Positions 8,747-17,264 of a stretch of 64,000 bases of DNA are shown here, piece by piece. The stretch covers positions 34,908-98,907 of the forward strand of contig NZ_JAOXLP010000016.1 in NCBI RefSeq assembly GCF_025791835.1, given 5' to 3'. Below the pieces are notes generated by a model. The model made no database searches. It saw only the letters and a program-made list of their open reading frames with translations, and was not told the DNA's origin. Source of the DNA: Roseomonas xinghualingensis. GTDB taxonomy: Bacteria; Pseudomonadota; Alphaproteobacteria; Acetobacterales; Acetobacteraceae. Each line of letters opens with the position of its first letter. Position 1 is the first letter of the stretch. Position numbers and translations under genes: made by a program.

Positions 8747-10090
8747 TCACAGCTCCGCTTCGCCGAAGGCGCGTGAGATGTCGCCCTGCCATTCCTCGGC
8801 ATTGCGGCGCATCCAGTGGTCCGCCTGGGTCTCGCCGCTGGCCGCGATAAACTCCAGCGGGGTGAGAAAGCGTTCCTCGCCATGGCCGCGGGCGCGAAGC
8901 CCTTCCGCGGAAATCGCGAGGACGTCGCGCGCCACCTCGCGCAGCGTCATGCCGCCGATCTGGGCATCCAGCGCGCGCTGCGGCACATCGGCGCGCAGCG
9001 CTTGCATCTGCGCCACGGACCAGCCGCGCACGAGGCTGGCGGCCGCCTTCTGCGCCGCGTCGTCATAGAGCAGCCCGACCCAGAAGGCCGGCAGCGCCGT
9101 GACCATGGCCACTGAGCCCATGTCGGAGCCGCGCATCTCCAGGAAGCGCTTGAGCCGCACATCGGTGAAGACCGTGGTCACATGGTCCGCCCAGTCGCCC
9201 ATAGTGGCGTGGACGGAATCATGGCCCGGCAGGCCCTTGCGGATGAAGTTCCGGAAGGTGGTGCCCGTGGCATCCACGAAGCGGCCCTCGCGCATCACGA
9301 AATACATCGGCACGTCGAGCACCCAATCGGCGAAGCGCTCGAAGCCGAAGCCATCCTCGAAGGCCACCGAAGGGATGCCGGTGCGGTCCGGATCGGTGCG
9401 GGTCCAGACATGGGCGCGAAGGCTGCGGTATTCGGTGGTCTCGCCCTCGCGGAAGGGGGAATTGGCGAAGAGGGCGGTGGCCAGCGGCTGGAGTGCGAGG
9501 GAGATGCGGAGCTTCTCCACCATGTCCGCCTCGTCGCCGAAATCGAGATTGGCCTGCACGGTCGCGGTGCGGAGCATCATGTCGAGCCCCATGTCGCCCA
9601 CGCGCGGCATGTAGTTCCGCATGATGGCGTAGCGGGACTTGGGCATCCAGGGAATGGCCTCGCGCGTGGCCAGCGGGTGGAAGCCCAACCCGGCGAAGCC
9701 GATGCCAAGCGGCTCCGCCACCTCGCGCAGGTCGCGCAGATGGTCCTCCAGCTCCGCCTCGGTCTCCTGGATGGTGGTGACCGGGGCTCCTGAAAGCTCG
9801 AACTGGCCACCGGGCTCTAGGCTGACGCTCGCCTCGCCGCGCTTCAGGCCGATGAGCTTGCCGGCGTCCTCGATCCGCTCCCAGCCCTTCGGCACCAGCC
9901 CTTCCAGCAGGTCGGCGATGCCGGCCGGCTCATAGGGGGGTGGCGCAAAGCTGTCGCGCTGGAAGCCGATCTTCTCGTGCTCCGTGCCCACGCGCCATTG
10001 GTTACGGGGCTTGCTGCCCGCCGCGAACCAGCCCGCGAGGTCACGCACGGAGTGGATCGGCGTGAGATCTGCCTCGCCAGGGTTCGACAT
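8747..10090 (-). CDS. gshA: Glutamate-cysteine ligase
   Basis: A cytosolic enzyme of 447 residues that joins glutamate and cysteine with ATP in the first step of glutathione synthesis. It belongs to the plant/alphaproteobacterial class of about 450 residues. Motifs are VGTEHEKIGF (about 32-41), SLEPGGQFELSGAP (about 85-98) and the substrate region MPKSRYAIMRNYMPRVG. ATG 10090 begins MSNPGEADLTPIHSVRDLA; upstream codons do not resemble the family. It lies seven bases after the rsmE stop in the same direction, so the two are probably cotranscribed. Confidence 0.92.
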   Translation of the reverse strand: MSNPGEADLTPIHSVRDLAGWFAAGSKPRNQWRVGTEHEKIGFQRDSFAPPPYEPAGIADLLEGLVPKGWERIEDAGKLIGLKRGEASVSLEPGGQFELSGAPVTTIQETEAELEDHLRDLREVAEPLGIGFAGLGFHPLATREAIPWMPKSRYAIMRNYMPRVGDMGLDMMLRTATVQANLDFGDEADMVEKLRISLALQPLATALFANSPFREGETTEYRSLRAHVWTRTDPDRTGIPSVAFEDGFGFERFADWVLDVPMYFVMREGRFVDATGTTFRNFIRKGLPGHDSVHATMGDWADHVTTVFTDVRLKRFLEMRGSDMGSVAMVTALPAFWVGLLYDDAAQKAAASLVRGWSVAQMQALRADVPQRALDAQIGGMTLREVARDVLAISAEGLRARGHGEERFLTPLEFIAASGETQADHWMRRNAEEWQGDISRAFGEAEL

Positions 10091-10097
10091 GCGGTTT

Positions 10098-10844
10098 CTA
10101 CTCGCCCGTTCCGATTGTTGGGCTGTGGTGGGCCCAGTCGCCGCGGATCGCCTGGACAATCGCCAGCGCCGAGACCGCCGCCGTCTCCGCCCGGAGGATT
10201 CGGGGGCCGAGGCTGGCCATTGCAACAAAGGGATGCCGCGCCAGGGCGTCAAGCTCCGGTCCCGTGAAGCCCCCTTCCGGACCGATCAGGAGAGCTGGAA
10301 CAGGACCGGTCAGGAGGCTTGCCAGAGGGGCGGCTTCACGCCGTTCGGCGGCCACGATCAGGGGGGTGGCGGCGTCCCAGGCATCCAGCACGGCATGCAG
10401 GGGCGCGGCCTCGGCCAGTTCCGGCACGTCCAGCCGCTCGCATTGCTCGGCGGCTTCCCTAGCGATCAGGGACAGGCGGGCGCGGTTCACCCGGTCCGGC
10501 ACGGCCCGGGTGGTCAGCACGGGGCGGATGGCCCGCGCGCCCAGTTCGGTTGCCTTCTCCACCACCCATTCCATCGCGTCCCGCTTCAGCGCGGCGACGA
10601 GCAGGATGGGGCCCGCCGAGGGCAGCTGCGGCCGGATCCGGCTTTCGGGCAGGAGGGAGGCGTCATCCTTGCGGATGGAGGCGATGCGGCCGCGCCACTC
10701 CCCGTCCCGCCCATTGAAGAGGAGGACGGCGTCCCCCTCCCGCTTGCGCATCACCGCGCCGAGATACCGGCCCTGGCCCGGCGCCGCGGGGATGGCGGCT
10801 CCCTCGCGGAGGTCGTGTTCTGTGAAGAGGCGCGGGATGGACAC
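10098..10844 (-). CDS. rsmE: 16S rRNA m3U1498 methyltransferase RsmE
   Basis: A 248-residue SPOUT-class methyltransferase that methylates N3 of U1498 of 16S rRNA using S-adenosylmethionine. The N-terminal PUA-like part begins SIPRLFTEHDLREG. The C-terminal knot contains ALKRDAMEWVVEKATELGA, LLIGPEGGFTGPELD and LGPRILRAETA, the SAM-binding trefoil signature. The start is GTG 10844 with only a weak ribosome site; the family N terminus begins exactly here. It is divergent from ubiA, and the two start regions overlap or nearly overlap. Confidence 0.93.
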   Translation of the reverse strand: MSIPRLFTEHDLREGAAIPAAPGQGRYLGAVMRKREGDAVLLFNGRDGEWRGRIASIRKDDASLLPESRIRPQLPSAGPILLVAALKRDAMEWVVEKATELGARAIRPVLTTRAVPDRVNRARLSLIAREAAEQCERLDVPELAEAAPLHAVLDAWDAATPLIVAAERREAAPLASLLTGPVPALLIGPEGGFTGPELDALARHPFVAMASLGPRILRAETAAVSALAIVQAIRGDWAHHSPTIGTGE

Positions 10845-10872
10845 GGGCGATGATCCGTCAGACAGGAAAGGC

Positions 10873-11772
10873 GTGGCTCCTTACACCGATATCCGCCGCG
10901 AAGGCCTCTCCGCCTGGCTGCCGGCCGCGCTGATCCCCTATGCCCTGCTGATGCGGCTGGACCGGCCGATCGGCTCCTGGCTGCTCTTCCTTCCGGGCCT
11001 CTGGGCCTTCGCCGCCGCCGCTCCCTCCTGGGAACGCGGGCTGTGGCTGACCTTCCTCTTCGCGGTCGGCTCCGTGGTGATGCGCGGCGCGGGCTGCGTG
11101 GTGAACGATATCTGGGACCGCGACCTGGACCGGAAGGTGGAGCGCACCACTGGCCGCCCCCTGGCTTCCGGCGCGGTCTCGGTCCGGCAGGCGCTGGCCT
11201 TCCTGGCCGCCCTGATGCTGATCGGGCTGGTGATCCTGCTGCAGCTGCCACTGGCGGCGATCTGGCTGGGCGTCGCCTCGATCATCCCGATCATCCTCTA
11301 CCCGCTGGCCAAGCGGGTGACGAACTGGCCCCAGGCCATGCTGGGCATCACCTTCACCTGGGCCGCGCCGACCGGCTGGGCCGCCAGCACGGGGGTGCTC
11401 GAACTCCCCGCCCTGCTGCTCTGGGCCGCCGGCTTCTGCTGGACCCTGGCCTATGACACGATCTACGCGCATCAGGACCGCGAGGACGATGCGCTGGTCG
11501 GCAACCGCTCCTCAGCGCTGACCCTCGGCGACCGGACGCGCCCTTTCCTTTTCATCACCTATGCCTGGGTCCTCCTCCTCCTGGCGGCGGCGGGGCTGCT
11601 GGCGGGGCTGAACCCGCTCTTCCTCGTTGCCCTGGCCGCTCCGGCCGCGCATTTCGCCTGGCAGGCGCGGCGGCTGGATATCAACGACCCGGCGCTGTGC
11701 CTGCGGCTCTTCAAGTCCAACCGTGAGGCGGGGCTGCTGATCGCGGCGGCGCTGTTGCTGGGGCGGCTGTGA
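10873..11772 (+). CDS. ubiA: 4-hydroxybenzoate polyprenyltransferase UbiA
   Basis: An inner-membrane prenyltransferase of ubiquinone synthesis that attaches the polyprenyl chain to 4-hydroxybenzoate. The two Asp-rich Mg-diphosphate motifs are NDIWDRDLDR and YDTIYAHQDREDD, and the N terminus has the typical LMRLDRPIGSWLLFLPGLWA. Eight to nine hydrophobic helices are visible. GTG 10873 is chosen because AGGAAAGG precedes it at good spacing. ATG 10837 (12 residues longer, GAGG upstream) is an alternative but would overlap the divergent rsmE start. The product is 299 residues. Confidence 0.9.
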   Translation: MAPYTDIRREGLSAWLPAALIPYALLMRLDRPIGSWLLFLPGLWAFAAAAPSWERGLWLTFLFAVGSVVMRGAGCVVNDIWDRDLDRKVERTTGRPLASGAVSVRQALAFLAALMLIGLVILLQLPLAAIWLGVASIIPIILYPLAKRVTNWPQAMLGITFTWAAPTGWAASTGVLELPALLLWAAGFCWTLAYDTIYAHQDREDDALVGNRSSALTLGDRTRPFLFITYAWVLLLLAAAGLLAGLNPLFLVALAAPAAHFAWQARRLDINDPALCLRLFKSNREAGLLIAAALLLGRL

Positions 11773-11784
11773 GATGGGGCGGGG

Positions 11785-11807
11785 CTGGGGAGGAAAGATT
11801 CTCCCAG
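11785..11807 (+). terminator. Possible hairpin after ubiA
   Basis: An imperfect stem, CTGGGGAG against CTCCCAG with an 8-base loop, starts 13 bases after the ubiA stop. There is no T-tract, so this is only a candidate terminator or attenuating structure. Confidence 0.25.
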
Positions 11808-11820
11808 GTCCCCTCACCCC

Positions 11821-12462
11821 ATGAACCCTGAAGCCTTCGTCCTCGCCCAAACCGCCATCGCGCGGCCAGCCCTGGTGCCTGAGGTTCCGCTGTACCTGGC
11901 CACCGAGGTCACCCCGATCTGGCAGGCCACCGAAGACTGGCTGGGCGAGCAGGGCATCGAGCCGCCCTTCTGGGCCTTTGCCTGGCCCGGCAGCCAGGCC
12001 CTTGCCCGCTGGATTCTGGACACTCCCTCCCGCGTGGCCGGGCGGCGGGTGCTGGATTTCGCGGCGGGCGGCGGGCTGGCGGCCATTGCCGCCGCCCGGG
12101 CCGGCGCCGCTTCCGTGGAAGCCGCCGAGATCGACCCGCTGGCCCATGCCGCGACAAGGCTGAACGCGCGGCTGAACGGCGTCACGGTGCTGGAGGCGCC
12201 CGGCGATGTCGTGGGCAGCGCGAAGCGCTGGGACACGGTGCTGGCCGGCGATGTCTGCTACGAGGCGCCGATGACGCAGCACATCATGCCCTGGCTTCGC
12301 CGGCTCGCCGCCTCGGGGGCGGAGGTGATTCTGGCGGATCCTGGCCGTGCCTATGTCCCACGCGAGGGGATGGAACCTTTGGCCCGCTTTCAGGTGCCTG
12401 TGGCGCGGGAGCTGGAGGACCGGGAGGAGCGCGAAGTCATTCTGTACCGCGTCACGGCCTGA
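11821..12462 (+). CDS. Class I SAM methyltransferase, ETFB-lysine type (METTL20-like)
   Basis: A 213-residue Rossmann-fold methyltransferase. The N-terminal segment EVTPIWQATEDWL followed by PPFWAFAWPGSQALARWIL closely resembles the electron-transfer flavoprotein beta-subunit lysine methyltransferase family. The SAM site is VLDFAAGGGLAAIAAARAGA (about 77-96) with the acidic end of strand 2 in EAAEIDPLA, and the post-I motif LAGDVCYEAPM follows. ETFB methylation is known from METTL20 and alphaproteobacterial homologues; assigning that substrate here is inference. ATG 11821 has no clear ribosome-binding site. Confidence 0.72.
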   Translation: MNPEAFVLAQTAIARPALVPEVPLYLATEVTPIWQATEDWLGEQGIEPPFWAFAWPGSQALARWILDTPSRVAGRRVLDFAAGGGLAAIAAARAGAASVEAAEIDPLAHAATRLNARLNGVTVLEAPGDVVGSAKRWDTVLAGDVCYEAPMTQHIMPWLRRLAASGAEVILADPGRAYVPREGMEPLARFQVPVARELEDREEREVILYRVTA

Positions 12463-12573
12463 TACCGCCGCCTGATGCAGGCGGAGCACAGTGCTGGCAA
12501 GCTGTTGCCCAAGGGAAACCTACGGGGCCGCCCCTGGTTTTCCCCTGGTTCTTACCAGCGGATGTGCCACCTC

Positions 12574-13014
12574 ATGTCGCAGCGTGTCCTGATCGTGGAG
12601 GACGAGGCCCTTATAGCCCTCGATCTCTCCCATTGCCTCGAAGCCATGGGCCATGAGGTGGTCGCCACCGTGGTGGATTCAGAAGAGGCGTTGTCCGTGG
12701 CACCGCAGGGCATCGATCTTGCCCTGGTGGACCTGAACCTGCGCGATGGCCCCACCGGCCCCGCCCTGGGGGAGACCCTGGCGCGGAAGTGGGGCGCCAC
12801 CGTCATCTATCTCACTGCCAATCCGGGCCAGGTGGCGCCCGGGATCGCCGGACCGGTGGGCATCCTGCCCAAACCCTTCACCGATGCGGCGCTCACCCAG
12901 GCGGTCAGCTTCGCGGCATCCCTGCGGGAGGGCGGATCAGCCGTGCCGCCTTCCGAGCTACGGCTTCTGGCGGGTGCGGCGGTTCAAGGCATTCGATGGG
13001 AGGCGCGCCTCTAG
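12574..13014 (+). CDS. Single-domain response regulator
   Basis: A 146-residue receiver-only response regulator. The acidic pocket is Glu9/Asp10 in VLIVEDEAL, the phospho-acceptor is Asp53 in LALVDLNLRDG, and the conserved Lys is Lys100 in GILPKPF. No output domain follows; only about 35 extra residues remain. This type acts through protein contacts or as a phosphate sink. ATG 12574 starts the fold; ATG 12562 would add four residues. Its 3' end overlaps the convergent HWE kinase gene by 57 bp, suggesting the two are partners. Confidence 0.85.
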   Translation: MSQRVLIVEDEALIALDLSHCLEAMGHEVVATVVDSEEALSVAPQGIDLALVDLNLRDGPTGPALGETLARKWGATVIYLTANPGQVAPGIAGPVGILPKPFTDAALTQAVSFAASLREGGSAVPPSELRLLAGAAVQGIRWEARL

Positions 13015-14391
13015 CTCCAGCCCCTCCGGCGGCCAGAGGCGGGTGATGCTGCCGCCGAGCTGGCCCTGGATGCTGATCATGGACAGGCGTGTTCCGAAGC
13101 CCTCCCGCTCCGGCGGGCCAGGGAGCGAGGGACCGCCCCGTTCCCGCCAGCGCAGCATGAGCGCGTCCTCCATCTGCACCACCGAGATGACCACCCGCCC
13201 CCCAGGCACGGAGAGGGCGCCGTATTTGGCCGCATTCGTACCAAGCTCGTGAAAGAGCAGCGCGAGCGGCGTGGCGGCCGCGTCGTCGAATGTCTGGTCC
13301 TCGCCCTCGATGACGATCCGCTCCTCCTGCCCGCTTGCGGGGGCATAGGCGGAGAGCAGGTCGCGCAGGAAATGGAACAGGGTGGTCCGGCCGGGCGGGA
13401 GATGGCTGTTCGCGGCATGCGGACTGGCGAAATCATGCGCGCGGGCCAGGGCGTTGATCCGGCCACGCAGCTCCTCCGCGAAGGGAACGGCCTCGGGATA
13501 GCCGCGCGCGGAAAGGGAGATGAGTGAGGAGATCACCGAGAAGATGTTCTTGATCCGGTGGCTCAGCTCATGGCTGAGCACCTCCCGCTCCTCGGCAAGG
13601 CAGCGGATGTCGTGGATATCCGTGCAGGTGCCGAACCAGCGAGAGATCCGCCCGCGCGCATCCCGCACTGGCAGGGCGCGGGCGAGGAACCAGCGCCACG
13701 AGCCATCGGCCATGCGGAGACGGTACTCCACCTCGTAAGGCACGCCGGTGGACAGGGCATCGCGCCAGCGCTCCCAGGCAAGTGGCTGGTCCTGCGGGTG
13801 GACCAGGGTGGACCAGGCCTCGCCATCCGTCTCGCCTTCGCGCGTGCCGGTCAGCTCATGCCAGCGGCGATTGAAATAGTCGTGATAGCCATTGGCCAGG
13901 GTGGACCAGACGGCCTGGGGCATGGTGTCGGCAATGGCGCGGAAGCGGTTGTCGCTGTCACGCAGCGCGGCCTCGATGCTTTTCTGCTCCGAGATGTCCA
14001 GCGCCACGCCGGCCAGGCGCGTCGCCGTGCCGGCTTCATCGCGCAACACGCGGCCACGCAGCTGCACCCAGGTGACGTCACGGCCCGGCGGCCAGACCCG
14101 GTAGGCGATGTTCAGCGCCGTGCGGCCGGCGAGCGTCGCGGCCAGGGCGCGGTCCAGCGCCGGGCGGTCCTCCTGAACCACATGGACCAACAGCGCGGGG
14201 CCTGGCGCGCCCTCCTCACCAAGTGCCGGGTCCATGCCATGCAGGGCGCAGGCGCGCGCATCGCCGTGGATGAGGTTGGTTTCCGCATCCCAGTCCCAGG
14301 CGCCCGCGATGCCTGAGGCCTCAAGCGCCAGTGCGAGGCGCTCCTCAGCCCAGGCACGGGGCACGGCGGGGGGCGTGGAATCGGCAGACAA
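12958..14391 (-). CDS. PAS-containing HWE-family sensor histidine kinase
   Basis: A soluble kinase of 477 residues. Two PAS/PAC modules span about residues 15-140 and 145-265 (for example AEERLALALEASGIAGAWDWD, and later IADTMPQAVWSTLANGYHD). The kinase core has His278 in ELSHRIKNIFSVISSL. The ATP-binding part has HELGTNAAKYGALSVPGGRV and ends with the LRWRERGGP element typical of the HWE class. PAS folds of this sort often sense light, redox state or small ligands; no cofactor residue is obvious. It is the last minus-strand gene below treY, 74 bp away, and overlaps the response regulator gene tail to tail. Confidence 0.88.
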   Translation of the reverse strand: MSADSTPPAVPRAWAEERLALALEASGIAGAWDWDAETNLIHGDARACALHGMDPALGEEGAPGPALLVHVVQEDRPALDRALAATLAGRTALNIAYRVWPPGRDVTWVQLRGRVLRDEAGTATRLAGVALDISEQKSIEAALRDSDNRFRAIADTMPQAVWSTLANGYHDYFNRRWHELTGTREGETDGEAWSTLVHPQDQPLAWERWRDALSTGVPYEVEYRLRMADGSWRWFLARALPVRDARGRISRWFGTCTDIHDIRCLAEEREVLSHELSHRIKNIFSVISSLISLSARGYPEAVPFAEELRGRINALARAHDFASPHAANSHLPPGRTTLFHFLRDLLSAYAPASGQEERIVIEGEDQTFDDAAATPLALLFHELGTNAAKYGALSVPGGRVVISVVQMEDALMLRWRERGGPSLPGPPEREGFGTRLSMISIQGQLGGSITRLWPPEGLELEARLPSNALNRRTRQKP

Positions 14392-14465
14392 GCGATGTTC
14401 CGACAGGGGTGGGGGATGACCTTAACGCCATGCCGGAGCACCGCGTCAAACGCCCAGATTATTCC

Positions 14466-17264
14466 TCATGCCGTAGCGACAAGGGCTACAGGCAACCGCC
14501 CCAGCAGCCTGCCCGCCTCCAGGCGCTCCCCGCTCATGACCGCCCCGTCACCAAGCGCATTCCGGAAGGGCAATCCAGCCAGGGCGGGGGGAAGGATCAG
14601 CGCGGTGTCGCCCCAGGCCCCGGCAGGAACCAGGGGCAGGTTTTCCTCCCGCAGCAACTTCGCCGGCAGGCGGGTGACGGCGATGATGCAGGCGGTATCG
14701 CCCTGGCGCCGTGCGAAGGCGAGGATATGCGACGCCATCTCCCCCTCCGCCTCCAGCGGGATGTAATCGCCCTCGGCGAAGAGATCCGGCAGGCGGGCCC
14801 GCAACGCGAGGGCGCGAGCGAGGATGGCGGCCTTCACCCTTCCATCCTTCCAATGGGCCAGCAGTTCCGCGGGAGCCTCCCCGGCCCTGAGCACGGCCTC
14901 GCGCGCCGGGAAATCGACGGGACGACGGTTGTCGGGATCGACCAGGGAGAAATCCCAGAACTCCGTGCCCTGGTAGAGGTCCGGGATGCCCGGGGCGGTG
15001 CAACGGATCAGCGTCTGGGCCAGGCCATTGACGGCGCCGGCGGGGGAAAGCCGTTGCACCAGGGCCGCGACTTCGTCCCGCAGGCGGGAGGGGCGGTCAG
15101 CGGCCAGCATGGCGGTCAGGAAATCGCGGCAGGCGGCCTCATAGGGCTCATTGGGCACGGCCCATTCGGAGCGGCGCTTGCCCTCGCGCAGCGCCTTTTC
15201 CTGCCAGGCCGCGAGGCGCGTGATCAGCGCCTCCACGCCCTTCTCATCACCGGGATCGAGATCCAGTGGCCAGGCGCCGATCAGCGACTGATACAGCATG
15301 ATCTCATCGGCAGCGTCCGGTGCTGGCTCGCCCTCCACCTCCTTCTTCAGCACCGCATTCAGCCGCGTCCAGCGCGTGAGGGTGCTCGCCCATTCCTCCG
15401 GCAATTCGGAAAGAACGGCGAGACGCGCGCGGGTATCCTCGCCACGCTTGTGGTCATGGGTGGCGGTGGCAAGCAGCTCACGCGGGAAGAACTTCGCACG
15501 ATCACGGCAGGCGGCATGGAAGGCTGCGGGGGTGATGGCGAAATGGGAGGGCTCCGAGCCCACCTCGTTGCGGGAGATGAGGCGGCCGTAACGGTAGAAA
15601 GCCGTGTCCTCCACCGACTTGGCGGCAACCGGCGCGGAAAGCTGCTGGAACCGCACGGCGGCACGCTGCCGCTCGCGGCGTTGCGCATGCGGCAGGCTGC
15701 GCGGTGGATCGCCGCCGAGCCAGGAATCCAGCAGCTCCAGCAAAGGGCGCTCCGTGGCGCGCACGGTGCGGCGGGCGCCGGCCATGGCCCAATCCAGCAG
15801 GCGGCGGTCGGCCTCGCTGCGCCCGGCGATGCCGAGATAGGAGCGATAGGCCGGGAAATGCACCAGCACTTCCGTCAGCGCGCGGCGGATGGCGGTGAGG
15901 GTGAAGTCGCGCGTGGCGAAATCCCGCATCGCGATGCGCTGCAGGGCGACGGAGGTGCCGTTCAGCTCCGAGGCCAGGTTGTAGCGCAGGATCTGGCGGC
16001 GGGCCTCGCGGGCCTCCTCGCCGAAGTCGCGCGGACGGCCGGTCTGGGCATGCCAGATCTCGGCAAGCGGTTCCGCGCCGGCGGGATCGTGCAGGACTGC
16101 GGAGACCTCGTCCATGAAGTTGTAGCCGGTGGTGCCATCCACGAACCAGTCGCGGCGCAGCTTCTCATGCGGGGCGAGGATCTTCTCCACCAGCAGCAGC
16201 GGCCTGCCCTTCGGCGCATCGGCGGGACGCTCCCGCTCCAGCGCCTGCAACCGGCGCCGCAGCTTGCGGCAATAGCCGCGCGGATCGGCAAGGCCGTCCA
16301 CATGGTCCACGCGCACGCCGTCGATCAGCCCCTCGGCATACAGGCGGAAGATGAGGGCGTGCGTCGCCTCGAAGACGCTGGGTCGCTCCACCTGCAAGCC
16401 GCCGAGGGAGGTCACGTCGAAGAAGCGGCGCCAGTTGATCTCATCCGTCGCGGCCCGCCACCAGGCAAGGCGGTAGTTCTGCTCCTCCAGCAGAGCGTGC
16501 AACCGGGCGCGGCCGGCCACATCCTTCGGATCATGCGCCGCGATCACCGCATCGATCTGCGCGCGGCCCTCCGGCGTGGCGGCATGCTGCGCCAGCAGGT
16601 CGAGCGCGAGGCCGGCGGCGGCGCGGGTGGCATCGCGGTTGCCCTGGGGGTCGAGCGCCCGGAAGATCTGCGCGATGCCGATCAGCTTCGGCTCATCTGT
16701 CGCGGAGAGCAGAAGGGCGTAGCTGCGTGGCGTGATGGGAAAGCGGTGCTCGAAATACTGCGCATGGATCTTGCCGCTTTCGGGCTCGAAATGCAGCGCG
16801 AGGTCGCCGGATTCGAGCACGGTGCCATAGGGTGCGCCGAGGAAGGGCGCGAGCATCCTGCCCTGCAGGGCAGGATCTGGCGGATTCCAATCGATGTCGA
16901 AGAAATGCGCGAAGGGCGACTGGGGCCCCCATTCCAGCACATCCAGCCACCAGCCGTTGTCGGACCCGCCGACGCCCATATGATTGGGCACGATGTCGAG
17001 GATCAGGCCCATGTCATGGGCCCGCAGCGCGGCGACGAGGCGGCGCAGCGCCTCCTCCCCGCCCAGTTCCGGATTGATCTTCTCCGGATCGACGATGTCA
17101 TAGCCATGCGTCGATCCCGGCCGCGCCTTCAGGATGGGCGAGGCGTAGACATGGCTGATCCCAAGCGCGCGGAAATACGGCACCAGCGGCACCGCCGCAT
17201 CCAGCGGGAAGTCCTTGTGGAACTGCAGCCGGGCTGTGGCTCGCGGCGTGGCGGGGGCAGGCAT
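14466..17264 (-). CDS. treY: Maltooligosyltrehalose synthase TreY
   Basis: A 932-residue GH13 enzyme that isomerises the reducing-end alpha-1,4 bond of maltodextrins to alpha,alpha-1,1, giving maltooligosyltrehalose. Region I is DIVPNHMGVGG; the nucleophile is Asp320 in GVRVDHVDGL; the acid/base is Glu360 in LLVEKILAP; the transition-state Asp is Asp553 in EDTAFYRYGRL. The start MPAPATPRATARLQFHKDF fits the family. The gene overlaps the malQ stop by one base and is the last of the alpha-glucan operon. TreZ, its partner enzyme, is two genes upstream. Confidence 0.95.
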   Translation of the reverse strand: MPAPATPRATARLQFHKDFPLDAAVPLVPYFRALGISHVYASPILKARPGSTHGYDIVDPEKINPELGGEEALRRLVAALRAHDMGLILDIVPNHMGVGGSDNGWWLDVLEWGPQSPFAHFFDIDWNPPDPALQGRMLAPFLGAPYGTVLESGDLALHFEPESGKIHAQYFEHRFPITPRSYALLLSATDEPKLIGIAQIFRALDPQGNRDATRAAAGLALDLLAQHAATPEGRAQIDAVIAAHDPKDVAGRARLHALLEEQNYRLAWWRAATDEINWRRFFDVTSLGGLQVERPSVFEATHALIFRLYAEGLIDGVRVDHVDGLADPRGYCRKLRRRLQALERERPADAPKGRPLLLVEKILAPHEKLRRDWFVDGTTGYNFMDEVSAVLHDPAGAEPLAEIWHAQTGRPRDFGEEAREARRQILRYNLASELNGTSVALQRIAMRDFATRDFTLTAIRRALTEVLVHFPAYRSYLGIAGRSEADRRLLDWAMAGARRTVRATERPLLELLDSWLGGDPPRSLPHAQRRERQRAAVRFQQLSAPVAAKSVEDTAFYRYGRLISRNEVGSEPSHFAITPAAFHAACRDRAKFFPRELLATATHDHKRGEDTRARLAVLSELPEEWASTLTRWTRLNAVLKKEVEGEPAPDAADEIMLYQSLIGAWPLDLDPGDEKGVEALITRLAAWQEKALREGKRRSEWAVPNEPYEAACRDFLTAMLAADRPSRLRDEVAALVQRLSPAGAVNGLAQTLIRCTAPGIPDLYQGTEFWDFSLVDPDNRRPVDFPAREAVLRAGEAPAELLAHWKDGRVKAAILARALALRARLPDLFAEGDYIPLEAEGEMASHILAFARRQGDTACIIAVTRLPAKLLREENLPLVPAGAWGDTALILPPALAGLPFRNALGDGAVMSGERLEAGRLLGRLPVALVATA

